A stretch of DNA of 64,000 nucleotides from Vibrio penaeicida. GTDB taxonomy: Bacteria; Pseudomonadota; Gammaproteobacteria; Enterobacterales; Vibrionaceae. The notes beneath the pieces were generated by a model. That model was not told where the DNA came from. It did not search any database and saw only the letters and a list, made by a program, of their open reading frames with translations. The stretch spans positions 1 to 64,000 of the forward strand of contig NZ_JAUYVM010000016.1 of assembly GCF_030689305.1 (NCBI RefSeq), written 5' to 3'. Position numbers and translations under genes: made by a program. Positions 26,107 to 34,012 of the stretch are shown here, in pieces; the first letter of the stretch is position 1; each line of letters opens with the position of its first letter.

Positions 26107-27012
26107 ATGAATAAGTGGCCAAGTTTAAAGCAGCTACATTACCTCATTACTCTATTTGAAACCCGCCATTTCGGTGATGCGGCAGAGAAATGTTTTGTTA
26201 GCCAATCAACGCTGAGTAAAGGCATCCAAAATCTAGAAGAACTGATAGGATGCCCTTTGTATGAGAAAAAAGACAAGAAGAGCCCGTTAGTCTTTACCCC
26301 TGTCGGGGACAAGGTTGTGCAGCAAGGAAGAGAGCTTCTGGCTAAAGGGCAAGATCTTGTTGAATTAGGAAGCCTATGCCAAGGGGAGTCAATGCAAGGG
26401 CAGCTTAGGGTTGGTTGCATCCCGACGATCGCTCCATTTCTACTGAGCGACCTAGTTCAAGAGGTGAATCAGCGCTTTCCAAACCTCAATTTGTTACTAA
26501 GAGAAGATACCACCACGAATTTGTTGGCAGCACTTCGCCACGGTGAGCTAGATGTACTGATCCTAGCTTTGCCTGTCGACATTGGCGGTATGGACAGCAA
26601 AATTGTTGGGCAGGATCCCTTTAGGATGGTGATTAGTGCAAATCATGCCAGCACGATTCGAGTGCCGATTCGCTACGACGACTTACCCGATGAGTTTGTT
26701 TTTCTTTTAGAGAATGAGCACTGTTTAACCGAACACGCTGTTTCCGCTTGTAAGCTAACTAAAAAAGAAAAAATTAACCCATTTACTGCTACTAGCCTCC
26801 ATACGCTCGTTCAAATGGTGGCAAATGGACTTGGGACGACTTTTATTCCTCAGATGGCGATAGAGCATGGGCTGCTGGAAAACCAAAACTTGGTAGTGAT
26901 TGAACCGCCAGGTCAGCATGCATATCGTGATATCGGTTTAGTTTGGCGACCGAGCTCCTCACGGCTTGAAAGCTTCCATAAATTAGCCGATTTGGTTTCA
27001 GAGCTCTTGTGA
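26107..27012 (+). CDS. oxyR2: OxyR2-type peroxide-sensing LysR regulator
   Basis: 301 residues: LysR winged helix (about 5-62) and a regulatory domain with redox cysteines Cys206 and Cys215 in ENEHCLTEHAVSAC. The nine-residue spacing is that of OxyR Cys199/Cys208 in E. coli. Residue 204 is Glu; in V. vulnificus OxyR2 the same residue Glu204 makes the sensor respond to very low peroxide, where OxyR1 has Gly. Divergence from a 2-Cys peroxiredoxin supports the OxyR2 call. No clear ribosome-binding site precedes the ATG. Confidence 0.9.
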   Translation: MNKWPSLKQLHYLITLFETRHFGDAAEKCFVSQSTLSKGIQNLEELIGCPLYEKKDKKSPLVFTPVGDKVVQQGRELLAKGQDLVELGSLCQGESMQGQLRVGCIPTIAPFLLSDLVQEVNQRFPNLNLLLREDTTTNLLAALRHGELDVLILALPVDIGGMDSKIVGQDPFRMVISANHASTIRVPIRYDDLPDEFVFLLENEHCLTEHAVSACKLTKKEKINPFTATSLHTLVQMVANGLGTTFIPQMAIEHGLLENQNLVVIEPPGQHAYRDIGLVWRPSSSRLESFHKLADLVSELL

Positions 27013-27017
27013 CTGAC

Positions 27018-27051
27018 TGTGCAGCATGGTTTGTTTGCTGCACATATTCTT
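27018..27051 (+). terminator. Terminator of oxyR2
   Basis: Stem TGTGCAGCA / TGCTGCACA (9 bp) with a 9-base loop, followed by TATTCTTT. It starts six bases after the oxyR2 stop and separates it from the convergent gene ending at 27079. Confidence 0.55.
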
Positions 27052-27078
27052 TGAGATTACTTGGGTATATAGTTTTGT

Positions 27079-28068
27079 TTATTTTTGGTCAGCCAGTAGA
27101 CTCATCGCGTTGAATTCTTTTTCTGATAAGCTTTCTAAAAGTTCACAAGCTTCTAGTAAGCGTATTTCATCGAAGTTTTCCCCTGCTTCATGAATACATT
27201 GGGCAACTTGAGTCCAATCTTTCGCAACCCCTTCGAATATCTTCTGTGCTTGATTAAGCTCTGGTGCTCCCAAGCTTGAATAAGCTTCTTCCAAAAAGTC
27301 TCGATATATATTGCGAAATAGAGCACCGCCTGTTCCCGCTTTTTCCATAATCATCGCTGTGGTTGTGAATTCATATTCTAAGTTCTTGCTCTGTTTGAAC
27401 CATGATTTCAGCTCTTGGCTGGTTTTTAAAATCCCTTTATAGCCAAGATTCTTTATGGGTGGGTTTATGTGCTGACGTGCGTTATTTGTGATGGATGTTT
27501 TTAGGGCGTGATTCAAATCAAACGGTTTTTTGGGAGGTTGAATGGTGTACATCAAATTTTTGGCTGCCATCGGACCTTTTTCATTTCTAGCCATAGCGAG
27601 ATTGTTTAGCTTAGATTTGACCAAGCCATGTGAAGGGGAGGTATCAACCAAGTAAGCAAATTCATCGTCATAGCCATACATCGCAGCAAAGTGCCCGGCA
27701 AAATGTACCTTCGCACCAAAATATTCTAGATGGTAACAGTCCAGTTGCAAGCCAACGGCGATATCATTGTCTAAGGCTTCTTTTACGTTGCTCCACGCCT
27801 TTTTGACTGAACTTGTCTCTTTGAATTCAACCTCTAACGATAAATTTTTTGCGAGGTTGCGGGTTATTTCTCCTGGTTTTAGCCGTCCCCCAATAAAGGG
27901 GAATCCCATGCTTTTCATATTCCAATAAACAAACCCTAGTCCCTCTCCTAAGCCAAAAAGCATGGGCTCAGAAAGTTCTATACCTGCTTGTTTGAGCAAA
28001 CATCCAGTGGTGTTTGTTTCGCAGTGTACGCCGTTGAAAGTATCAAAAGGCTGAATTACGTGAGTCAT
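27079..28068 (-). CDS. BtrH_N / DUF4872 domain protein
   Basis: A 329-residue cytoplasmic protein without signal peptide. Residues about 12-150 fit the BtrH N-terminal domain, a papain/C39-like fold: candidate catalytic residues are Cys16 (GVHCETN), His126 (FAGHFAAMYGYDD) and Asp142 (YLVDTSP). Residues about 160-325 fit DUF4872, helical. BtrH of the butirosin pathway moves an acyl group from a carrier protein to an aminoglycoside; other members are uncharacterised. No carrier protein or biosynthesis cluster is nearby. It lies ten bases downstream of a PadR regulator gene, so the two form an operon. Substrate unknown. Confidence 0.8.
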   Translation of the reverse strand: MTHVIQPFDTFNGVHCETNTTGCLLKQAGIELSEPMLFGLGEGLGFVYWNMKSMGFPFIGGRLKPGEITRNLAKNLSLEVEFKETSSVKKAWSNVKEALDNDIAVGLQLDCYHLEYFGAKVHFAGHFAAMYGYDDEFAYLVDTSPSHGLVKSKLNNLAMARNEKGPMAAKNLMYTIQPPKKPFDLNHALKTSITNNARQHINPPIKNLGYKGILKTSQELKSWFKQSKNLEYEFTTTAMIMEKAGTGGALFRNIYRDFLEEAYSSLGAPELNQAQKIFEGVAKDWTQVAQCIHEAGENFDEIRLLEACELLESLSEKEFNAMSLLADQK

Positions 28069-28078
28069 AAGCGATCCT

Positions 28079-28627
28079 TTAACTGTCTGCTGATAAATCC
28101 TTCAGTACGCTATTTGCAAAGTTGACTTCCATTTGAAGGGCGTCGAATGAATATTGGAACAGCCAGCGCACGTTTTGGGGGAGCTTTTCCCCTCCTTGAT
28201 TTATGTATGTCGTGTGTTCTAGTTCATGTCTTCGATTTTTAAGTGCGATAGCCCTTTCTTTAAACAACATCTTTTGTTCTTCCCTGTTAAGAATCGAAAG
28301 AGCTGAAATACACAGGCGAAATCGAGAGTCCTTTAACCGGAGTGCCTGAATCCCATTTTTTACTTCTTGTTTAAGGTGGTTTGTTCCCGCAGGAAGCAAA
28401 AAATATTTCTTAGGTGTAGGACCTTTTCCTTTCTTTGTTGTATCCAGCTCTGCTCTAACGAGCTCTTTTTTGGCGAGTTTGTTTAGGCTGACGTAAATGG
28501 ATGTCATGCCAATCTCAGCCCATTCTCGAAAACCCCGTTGTTCAACCAAACGATTAATGTCGTAGCCCGACATGTTTCCATCTTGATGGAGGAGGTGAAG
28601 TAGCATTAATTCAGTATTTGATAGCAT
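28079..28627 (-). CDS. PadR-family transcriptional regulator
   Basis: 182 residues: N-terminal winged helix (about 1-80; LLHLLHQDGNMSGYDINRLVEQRGF is the family opening) with a basic wing (KKGKGPTPKKYFLLPAG), then a helical C-terminal domain (about 90-178) of the Vir-like PadR subtype. PadR proteins usually repress a neighbouring gene and are released by a small ligand. Here the neighbour is the BtrH_N/DUF4872 gene ten bases downstream, the likely target. Effector unknown. Confidence 0.88.
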   Translation of the reverse strand: MLSNTELMLLHLLHQDGNMSGYDINRLVEQRGFREWAEIGMTSIYVSLNKLAKKELVRAELDTTKKGKGPTPKKYFLLPAGTNHLKQEVKNGIQALRLKDSRFRLCISALSILNREEQKMLFKERAIALKNRRHELEHTTYINQGGEKLPQNVRWLFQYSFDALQMEVNFANSVLKDLSADS

Positions 28628-28727
28628 CGTATTTTGAATCTATAAATCATTAATTAAATATAACACTAGTGAAATATTAATATAGAACTGTGAGCGTGAA
28701 TTTAGTGGTTTATCTTAATACTAAGAC

Positions 28728-28767
28728 GAAAAGGGCGCGCACTTCTTTTAAAAGGCAGCGCGCTTAT
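28728..28767 (-). terminator. Hairpin after the CBS-domain gene
   Basis: GCGCGC at 28735-28740 and 28758-28763, with an inner TTTTAAAA pairing, and CCCTTTTCG after the stem on the minus strand. A likely terminator for the gene ending at 28827, though the stem is imperfect. Confidence 0.45.
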
Positions 28768-28826
28768 TACGCTTTCAATTCAACTACGGACCTAACCTCG
28801 GACCTTAGCTTGTGTTGAAAATGAAA

Positions 28827-29270
28827 TCAAAAATCAGCCTTTGCGGGTTCTGTATCTTCTTCTATTTCAAGTAGGTTAATGGCGATACCAACAAAATCTG
28901 TATCCGTAATAATGCCAACTAACTTACTATGCTCAACAACAGGCAGGCACCCAATTTTATGCTTTTGCATATATATCGCACTTTCTCTTAGCCCCGCTTT
29001 TGGTGACACAGCAATAACTTTTGAAACCATTATTTTGTCTATTGGCGTGGTGAGAGTGAAGGAGCCTGCTTGTGCCTCTTTGGTGAGCACCGATTCTTGA
29101 GTTGCTAATACATCTCGTTGAGAAACAACACCAAGAAGTTTTGAATCGGTGTCAATGATAGGGACATGACGAATGTCATGCTCGGCCATAAGGTTCTTGG
29201 CGTCTTGTAGTGAATGAGACCGCAAAAGAGTATGAGGGTTGCGAGTCATCATATCTTCAATCTTGATCAT
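28827..29270 (-). CDS. CBS-domain-pair protein
   Basis: 147 residues made of two CBS motifs (about 7-58 and 78-132), each with the typical pattern (MMTRNPHTL...VPIID...LLGVVSQRDVL and MVSKVIAV...LPVVE...LVGIITDTDFV). CBS pairs bind adenosine nucleotides and sense energy state; as stand-alone proteins their partners are usually unknown. GGAGG precedes the start on the minus strand. Single gene. Confidence 0.9.
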   Translation of the reverse strand: MIKIEDMMTRNPHTLLRSHSLQDAKNLMAEHDIRHVPIIDTDSKLLGVVSQRDVLATQESVLTKEAQAGSFTLTTPIDKIMVSKVIAVSPKAGLRESAIYMQKHKIGCLPVVEHSKLVGIITDTDFVGIAINLLEIEEDTEPAKADF

Positions 29271-29633
29271 CTCGACCTCCTGCTTATTGTCATCCTACAT
29301 TCAATATAGGTAGTTATCTGCATATTAACTGGGACGTAAATCGCTATTTTGGCTTAATTCACGAAAAGTATTAGTGAGGAATTAAGGTGATGAATTCTTT
29401 GGATGAAAATATCAATAAGCGGGATTAATTTCATGCAGCTGATCGCATAAATTTGTATCAATGGTTCAGGGGATAATTCGAGATACTTCACACTTCGAAC
29501 GGTCGGTCAATTGCTCAAATCGCTCACTCCTTGCGAGCACAACAATTTATCTCGATTTGGGTAGTTGGCTTAAATATCTGACAAAAAATGGGATTCAATT
29601 TGTCAGTGTGCCCCAAATACCAAAAGGATGATT
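29271..29633. other. Intergenic region between the CBS gene and the esterase gene
   Basis: About 360 bases with no convincing gene. It should hold the divergent promoters. An 8-bp inverted repeat CTGACAAA / TTTGTCAG lies at 29578-29606, just ahead of the esterase ribosome-binding site, and a shorter one (GCTCACTCCTTGCGAGC) at 29522-29538. Confidence 0.5.
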
Positions 29634-31142
29634 ATGAAAAAGGTACTTACACTTGCGGCATTATGCGCTTCTAGTAGCTTGCCTGCTTACGCTACTCCAG
29701 CATTACCAGATATTTTGTTGAACCTCTATTTAACCAATCAACCGAGTGAGCCTGGCTCTCCTATGGAAGCCAGTATGGGGTATTTCAAACATCATGATAC
29801 TCGCTTGAAAGAACTTTTGGAGCAGCCGAACGATAATCCTGAATTAGATTCCTTGAAAGAACATGCAGCCTATTGCTTGCGTGCTCTATCCAGCCGGAAA
29901 GGAAATGAATTTTTACCTAATTTGTATCAACGCCATGGTCAATGCCAGGCTGTTGAGCCTGCAACCGCAGGTAGAGATTGGTATTACTCTGATAACCAGT
30001 GTTTGAATAGTTTAGAGTTCAAGAAGGAATCAGGCTTGGAATATTGCTTGCGTGATTTCGATCATCGTGGAGAAAACTACGGTAATAGCGAGGATTTAAA
30101 TTATGTGCAAGATGCATGGATGCCAGGTCACCATGCTGCATTACCCATCTCGACGTTAGAGCATGATATTTCTGAGTTGCCTTTGGTCCAACGAAATACT
30201 TATAAAACAACCTATTCTGATACGGGTGCTTGTCACTTAGAAATGCGAGTTTATAGAAATGCAGATTTAACAAGTGGTACGCCGTTAATGATGATCCATG
30301 GTGGCGGCTGGTTGCAAAGGTTGGATACTGGGCGCAGCGCAGAAACACAAATCGCTCACTTCACAAATGCTGGGTTTGTCGTATACATGCCTTTCTATCG
30401 ACTTGCAGGTCAGCTTGGCGATGCTGGACCTGCGTGTAACAACGTTACTATCGAAGATAGCAAGCAAGACGTGAAAGATGCTTTCCAATGGGTGCAGAGC
30501 AACAATGCTAAATTTACGGATAGTCAAAAATCGGTTCGCGTTATGGGGCAATCGGCTGGTGGTCATATGTCGGTGTGGTTGTCTCAACAGTTCCCTAGCG
30601 TTATTGATAAAATCGCTCCGATGTTCCCTGTACCTGATTTTGCTCACCAATTGAAAGAAGTACAAAACAATGAATATTTATCTCGCTGTGAAACAGCCGA
30701 AGTTAATACATTGGACTGTAACTATATAGGTTGGATGATAACGACGTTAACAGGAAAAAGTCACTGGAACGAACTTACTGGCGATGAGGCGATCATCCAG
30801 AAAAATAGCTTACTTCAATCTGTAGAACAAAACCCCACTCATGCTCCAGCCATGTTTATTACACACGGGATGAGTGATGAAATAGTTTCGGTCAGTCAGG
30901 CACTACGTTTATGTAATGCGTTAAGTGGCGATATCGAGAATGGTCCGGCGCAAAAATCTCAGATTGACTTTATTGACCAAAGAAGTGTGACGCAATGTGC
31001 CAATGGAAGTGAACTTCACTTACTTGAAAATGCCGGACATCACTTCGATACGTGTGGTAGCGGTCTTTGTGATGTGGGTGGCGAAGTAGGGATAGTCGCG
31101 ACTCAACGAGTGCTCAAAGATATGATTGAATGGCTCAAATAG
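29634..31142 (+). CDS. Secreted alpha/beta hydrolase (carboxylesterase-like)
   Basis: 502 residues from the ATG at 29634, which has AAAAGGA five bases upstream; an ATG six bases earlier overlaps that site. Signal peptide residues 1-20 (cleavage at AYA-TP). The catalytic domain of the hormone-sensitive-lipase/carboxylesterase type has the oxyanion HGGGW at 222-226 and the nucleophile Ser307 in GQSAGG; the C-terminal ENAGHHFDTCG holds the likely catalytic His, and THGMSDEIV the Asp. Eight or more cysteines suggest disulfides. The first 170 residues have no recognised domain. It is likely exported, perhaps by the type II system; substrate unknown. Confidence 0.82.
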   Translation: MKKVLTLAALCASSSLPAYATPALPDILLNLYLTNQPSEPGSPMEASMGYFKHHDTRLKELLEQPNDNPELDSLKEHAAYCLRALSSRKGNEFLPNLYQRHGQCQAVEPATAGRDWYYSDNQCLNSLEFKKESGLEYCLRDFDHRGENYGNSEDLNYVQDAWMPGHHAALPISTLEHDISELPLVQRNTYKTTYSDTGACHLEMRVYRNADLTSGTPLMMIHGGGWLQRLDTGRSAETQIAHFTNAGFVVYMPFYRLAGQLGDAGPACNNVTIEDSKQDVKDAFQWVQSNNAKFTDSQKSVRVMGQSAGGHMSVWLSQQFPSVIDKIAPMFPVPDFAHQLKEVQNNEYLSRCETAEVNTLDCNYIGWMITTLTGKSHWNELTGDEAIIQKNSLLQSVEQNPTHAPAMFITHGMSDEIVSVSQALRLCNALSGDIENGPAQKSQIDFIDQRSVTQCANGSELHLLENAGHHFDTCGSGLCDVGGEVGIVATQRVLKDMIEWLK

Positions 31143-31169
31143 CTAAGCGTACCTTAGGTTTCAACTTTA

Positions 31170-31196
31170 AGCCCTCATAGTATGAGGGCATTTTTA
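31170..31196 (+). terminator. Terminator of the esterase gene
   Basis: Stem GCCCTCAT / ATGAGGGC with a short loop, followed by ATTTTTAT; 28 bases after the stop codon. Confidence 0.85.
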
Positions 31197-31349
31197 TCTG
31201 TTTTGCGAGTCGAATTGTTTTTTAATGAAAGGATTTCGTTTCAGAAACAAATATTTATATGTGCTATCTCGCATAAGTCTAGGTTGTCGGTTCTTTGTGC
31301 TTTTTGATTCTTTCACACTGTTCGCAGTTTGATATCTCAAGGCAAGATT

Positions 31350-32525
31350 ATGAAGAAAATACTGGCGGGTATGGCAATTGCGATTGGGCTTTGTAGTACC
31401 AATGCATCAGCGATTGTAGAAGGAAAAGCGGTTACTGATCTTACGTCTGGAAACCGGGTTGCTATTCGCTCGAGTGATATGGCCGAGTTTCCATTTTGTG
31501 GGGGGACACTTTTATCCCCGCACTGGGTACTTACGGCAGCGCACTGCGTTGTTTTTCCACTAGACAATGGGCTGTACAAGGTTACTCACCCAAGTAATTT
31601 AACCATAACCACGCGATCTAAATCCCTTAAAGGTGCGGCCACTCGCGACTTCTACATGGCAAGCCATGTTGTTGTGCACCCAAGCTATAGCGATAGAGCC
31701 AAAATCATTGTTAAAGCTGATGGTTCATCAATTGTGGAGCGTCTGGCTCTTGATAACGATGTGGCTTTGATTCGCTTACAACTTCCCGTAACTGACGTGA
31801 CACCAGTAACACTTGCTTCTCCGGGGGTGATGTCGGAGATCGAAAATCGACTCAATACCGAATGGTATGAAGCCCAGGCAGATACGGGTAATGTTGGGAA
31901 TAACAATAGACCGAGTAATGTGGATGCCTTTGGCTGGGGATTTACTGATCCAGCGGCTACCAAGAAAACAGACGAACTGCTTACTACTCAACTTGCTTTC
32001 TACCCAACTGCTGATTGCTTTATTCGATTAAATTCCATTGAAGGGCTACCTGTCCTTCTAGAGTCGGGGGCTAATCAATCTAAAATTTGCACATTACCGA
32101 CCGAAAAATATGTACTCGATGAGGCGGCAGGAACCGTTTACGGTAATGATACTTGTAAAGGTGATAGTGGTGGTCCGTTGATGGCAAAAGCCGCAGACGC
32201 TACCGATGTTCAAGTAGGGATTGTGAGTGGTGGTCCTTTAGTTTCGCCCACCTGTGGTTCATTAACCAAGCCCGCCTTCTATTCAAAAGTCAGTACTTAT
32301 TACTCTTGGATTTATGATTATGTCAGCTCCACAACACTGCCTAGTAGTGCTGTCACTAAGCCGAATATCGTGATTGAAGCGGAAGAGCAAGCAAAAAAAG
32401 ACGCGCAGTGTAATAACAGTATATCTACGGCTAACTGTAATTTCGTTGCACCCGACGGTGCCTCATCTCCAAGTCTATTCTTCCTATTTCTGTTGGGAAT
32501 GTTGGGTTGGCTAAGGCGAAAATAG
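31350..32525 (+). CDS. Secreted trypsin-like serine protease with C-terminal sorting tail
   Basis: 391 residues from the ATG at 31350 (AAGG seven bases upstream). Signal peptide residues 1-21 end in ASA, and the next residues are IVEGKAV, the position of the IVGG N-terminus of active trypsins. Catalytic triad His65 (TAAHC), Asp137 (LDNDVALIRL) and Ser273 (CKGDSGGPL). The C-terminus is a short linker (APDGASSPS), a hydrophobic helix and the basic end WLRRK, the layout of GlyGly-CTERM proteins processed by rhombosortase in Vibrio, although the glycine pair is not clear. Resembles the Vibrio Ves proteases exported by type II secretion. Single gene. Confidence 0.88.
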   Translation: MKKILAGMAIAIGLCSTNASAIVEGKAVTDLTSGNRVAIRSSDMAEFPFCGGTLLSPHWVLTAAHCVVFPLDNGLYKVTHPSNLTITTRSKSLKGAATRDFYMASHVVVHPSYSDRAKIIVKADGSSIVERLALDNDVALIRLQLPVTDVTPVTLASPGVMSEIENRLNTEWYEAQADTGNVGNNNRPSNVDAFGWGFTDPAATKKTDELLTTQLAFYPTADCFIRLNSIEGLPVLLESGANQSKICTLPTEKYVLDEAAGTVYGNDTCKGDSGGPLMAKAADATDVQVGIVSGGPLVSPTCGSLTKPAFYSKVSTYYSWIYDYVSSTTLPSSAVTKPNIVIEAEEQAKKDAQCNNSISTANCNFVAPDGASSPSLFFLFLLGMLGWLRRK

Positions 32526-32530
32526 GTATT

Positions 32531-32562
32531 AAAGGGCACTGTTTTCAGGAATAGTGCTCTTT
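32531..32562 (+). terminator. Terminator of the protease gene
   Basis: Stem AAAGGGCACT / AGTGCTCTTT (10 bp, one G-U pair) with a 12-base loop, five bases after the stop. The U-rich tract is within the 3' arm. Confidence 0.6.
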
Positions 32563-32717
32563 ATCATCACAATGCTCAAGTGTTCGAGATATTTTCAACA
32601 ACCAAGTCGATACGCCCGTTTACAATAAAGCCATCATCAATACTTGCTATTGACTATGTGACGCCTATACTACTTCCCCTGCGTAATTCTCAGTCATTTT
32701 TATAAAGACCAATAGCA

Positions 32718-33770
32718 ATGCAAGTATCCGATTTTCATTTTGAGCTTCCTGATGAGCTGATCGCTCGTTACCCACAACCTGAACGTACTGCTAGCAGACT
32801 ACTTCAACTTGAAGGCGACAGCGGAGCGTTAATCGATGGTACCTTCAAAGATGTTCTAGAACAGGTACAACCTGGCGATCTACTGGTATTTAATAACACA
32901 CGCGTTATTCCTGCTCGTATGTTTGGTCGCAAAGCTTCTGGAGGCAAGTTAGAAGCGTTAGTTGAGCGAGTGTTAGATGAGCATACTATTCTGGCTCATG
33001 TTCGCTGTTCGAAGCCACCCAAGCCGGGAACAGAGCTTTTCCTCGGTGAAAATGATGAATATCTTGCTGAAATGGTTGCGCGCCACGATGCACTATTTGA
33101 GATTCAATTTAAGTCAGATAAGAACGTCTTAGATATTCTTAATGATATTGGGCACATGCCACTTCCGCCTTATATTGATCGCCCTGATGAAGACACCGAC
33201 AAAGAGCGTTATCAAACGGTATATAACGAAAAACCAGGAGCGGTAGCGGCGCCTACGGCAGGCTTACATTTTGATGAAGCACTGTTGGAACAAATAAAAA
33301 GTAAAGGTGTCGAATTTGCTTACGTTACTTTGCATGTAGGAGCGGGTACTTTTCAGCCAGTGCGGGTTGATAATATCAACGATCACCACATGCATGCGGA
33401 ATATGTCGAAGTTCCTCAAGATGTGGTTGACGCAATCGCAGCAACTAAAAAACGCGGTGGTCGGGTTATTGCTGTTGGTACGACGTCGGTACGTTCATTA
33501 GAGAGCGCGGCTCAAGAAGCAAAAAAGAAAGGTGTTGAGTTCGAACCATTTTTTGGTGACACCGAAATCTTCATCTATCCAGGTTACGAATATCAATTGG
33601 TTGACTGCTTGATTACCAATTTCCATCTACCTGAATCAACACTCATCATGTTAGTCAGCGCATTTGCGGGTTACGATAATGTGATGAGAGCATACGAACA
33701 TGCTGTTCAAGAACAGTACCGCTTCTTTAGTTATGGTGATGCCATGTTTATCACCAAAAAGTGGGGCTAA
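32718..33770 (+). CDS. queA: S-adenosylmethionine:tRNA ribosyltransferase-isomerase QueA
   Basis: 350 residues (E. coli 356), beginning MQVSDFHFELPDELIARYPQ, with the family segments GDLLVFNNTRVIPAR, PTAGLHFD, THVGAGTFQPV-like (TLHVGAGTFQPVRVD) and LITNFHLPESTLIMLVSAFAG. It transfers the ribosyl part of SAM to preQ1 in tRNA to make epoxyqueuosine. It is followed by tgt, yajC, secD and secF in the usual gammaproteobacterial order. Confidence 0.98.
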   Translation: MQVSDFHFELPDELIARYPQPERTASRLLQLEGDSGALIDGTFKDVLEQVQPGDLLVFNNTRVIPARMFGRKASGGKLEALVERVLDEHTILAHVRCSKPPKPGTELFLGENDEYLAEMVARHDALFEIQFKSDKNVLDILNDIGHMPLPPYIDRPDEDTDKERYQTVYNEKPGAVAAPTAGLHFDEALLEQIKSKGVEFAYVTLHVGAGTFQPVRVDNINDHHMHAEYVEVPQDVVDAIAATKKRGGRVIAVGTTSVRSLESAAQEAKKKGVEFEPFFGDTEIFIYPGYEYQLVDCLITNFHLPESTLIMLVSAFAGYDNVMRAYEHAVQEQYRFFSYGDAMFITKKWG

Positions 33771-33780
33771 TCAGACAATC

Positions 33781-33813
33781 AACGGGCGTATTTCGATATA
33801 CTCCCGTTTGTTT
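33781..33813 (+). terminator. Hairpin terminator after queA
   Basis: Stem AACGGGCGTAT paired with ATACTCCCGTT with one mismatch, followed by TGTTTC, 10 bases after the queA stop. The tail is short, so it may only attenuate transcription into tgt. Confidence 0.55.
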
Positions 33814-34012
33814 CACTCAAGGAGCCAGTGAAGCTTATCTCAAAGTGATGTCACTATGCTGAATAAAGCATCACGGGGTCACTTAGGGGTTTTAGGAAAG
33901 GATAATCCTGTCACATCTCTTAAACAGAGTGTGAAGGAGCGCGATGAGCTAAAGCTGGTTGGCGCAAAGTACGTAAATAGTCAGATTGTTTCTCTGGCGT
34001 ATTGGAGGCTTC

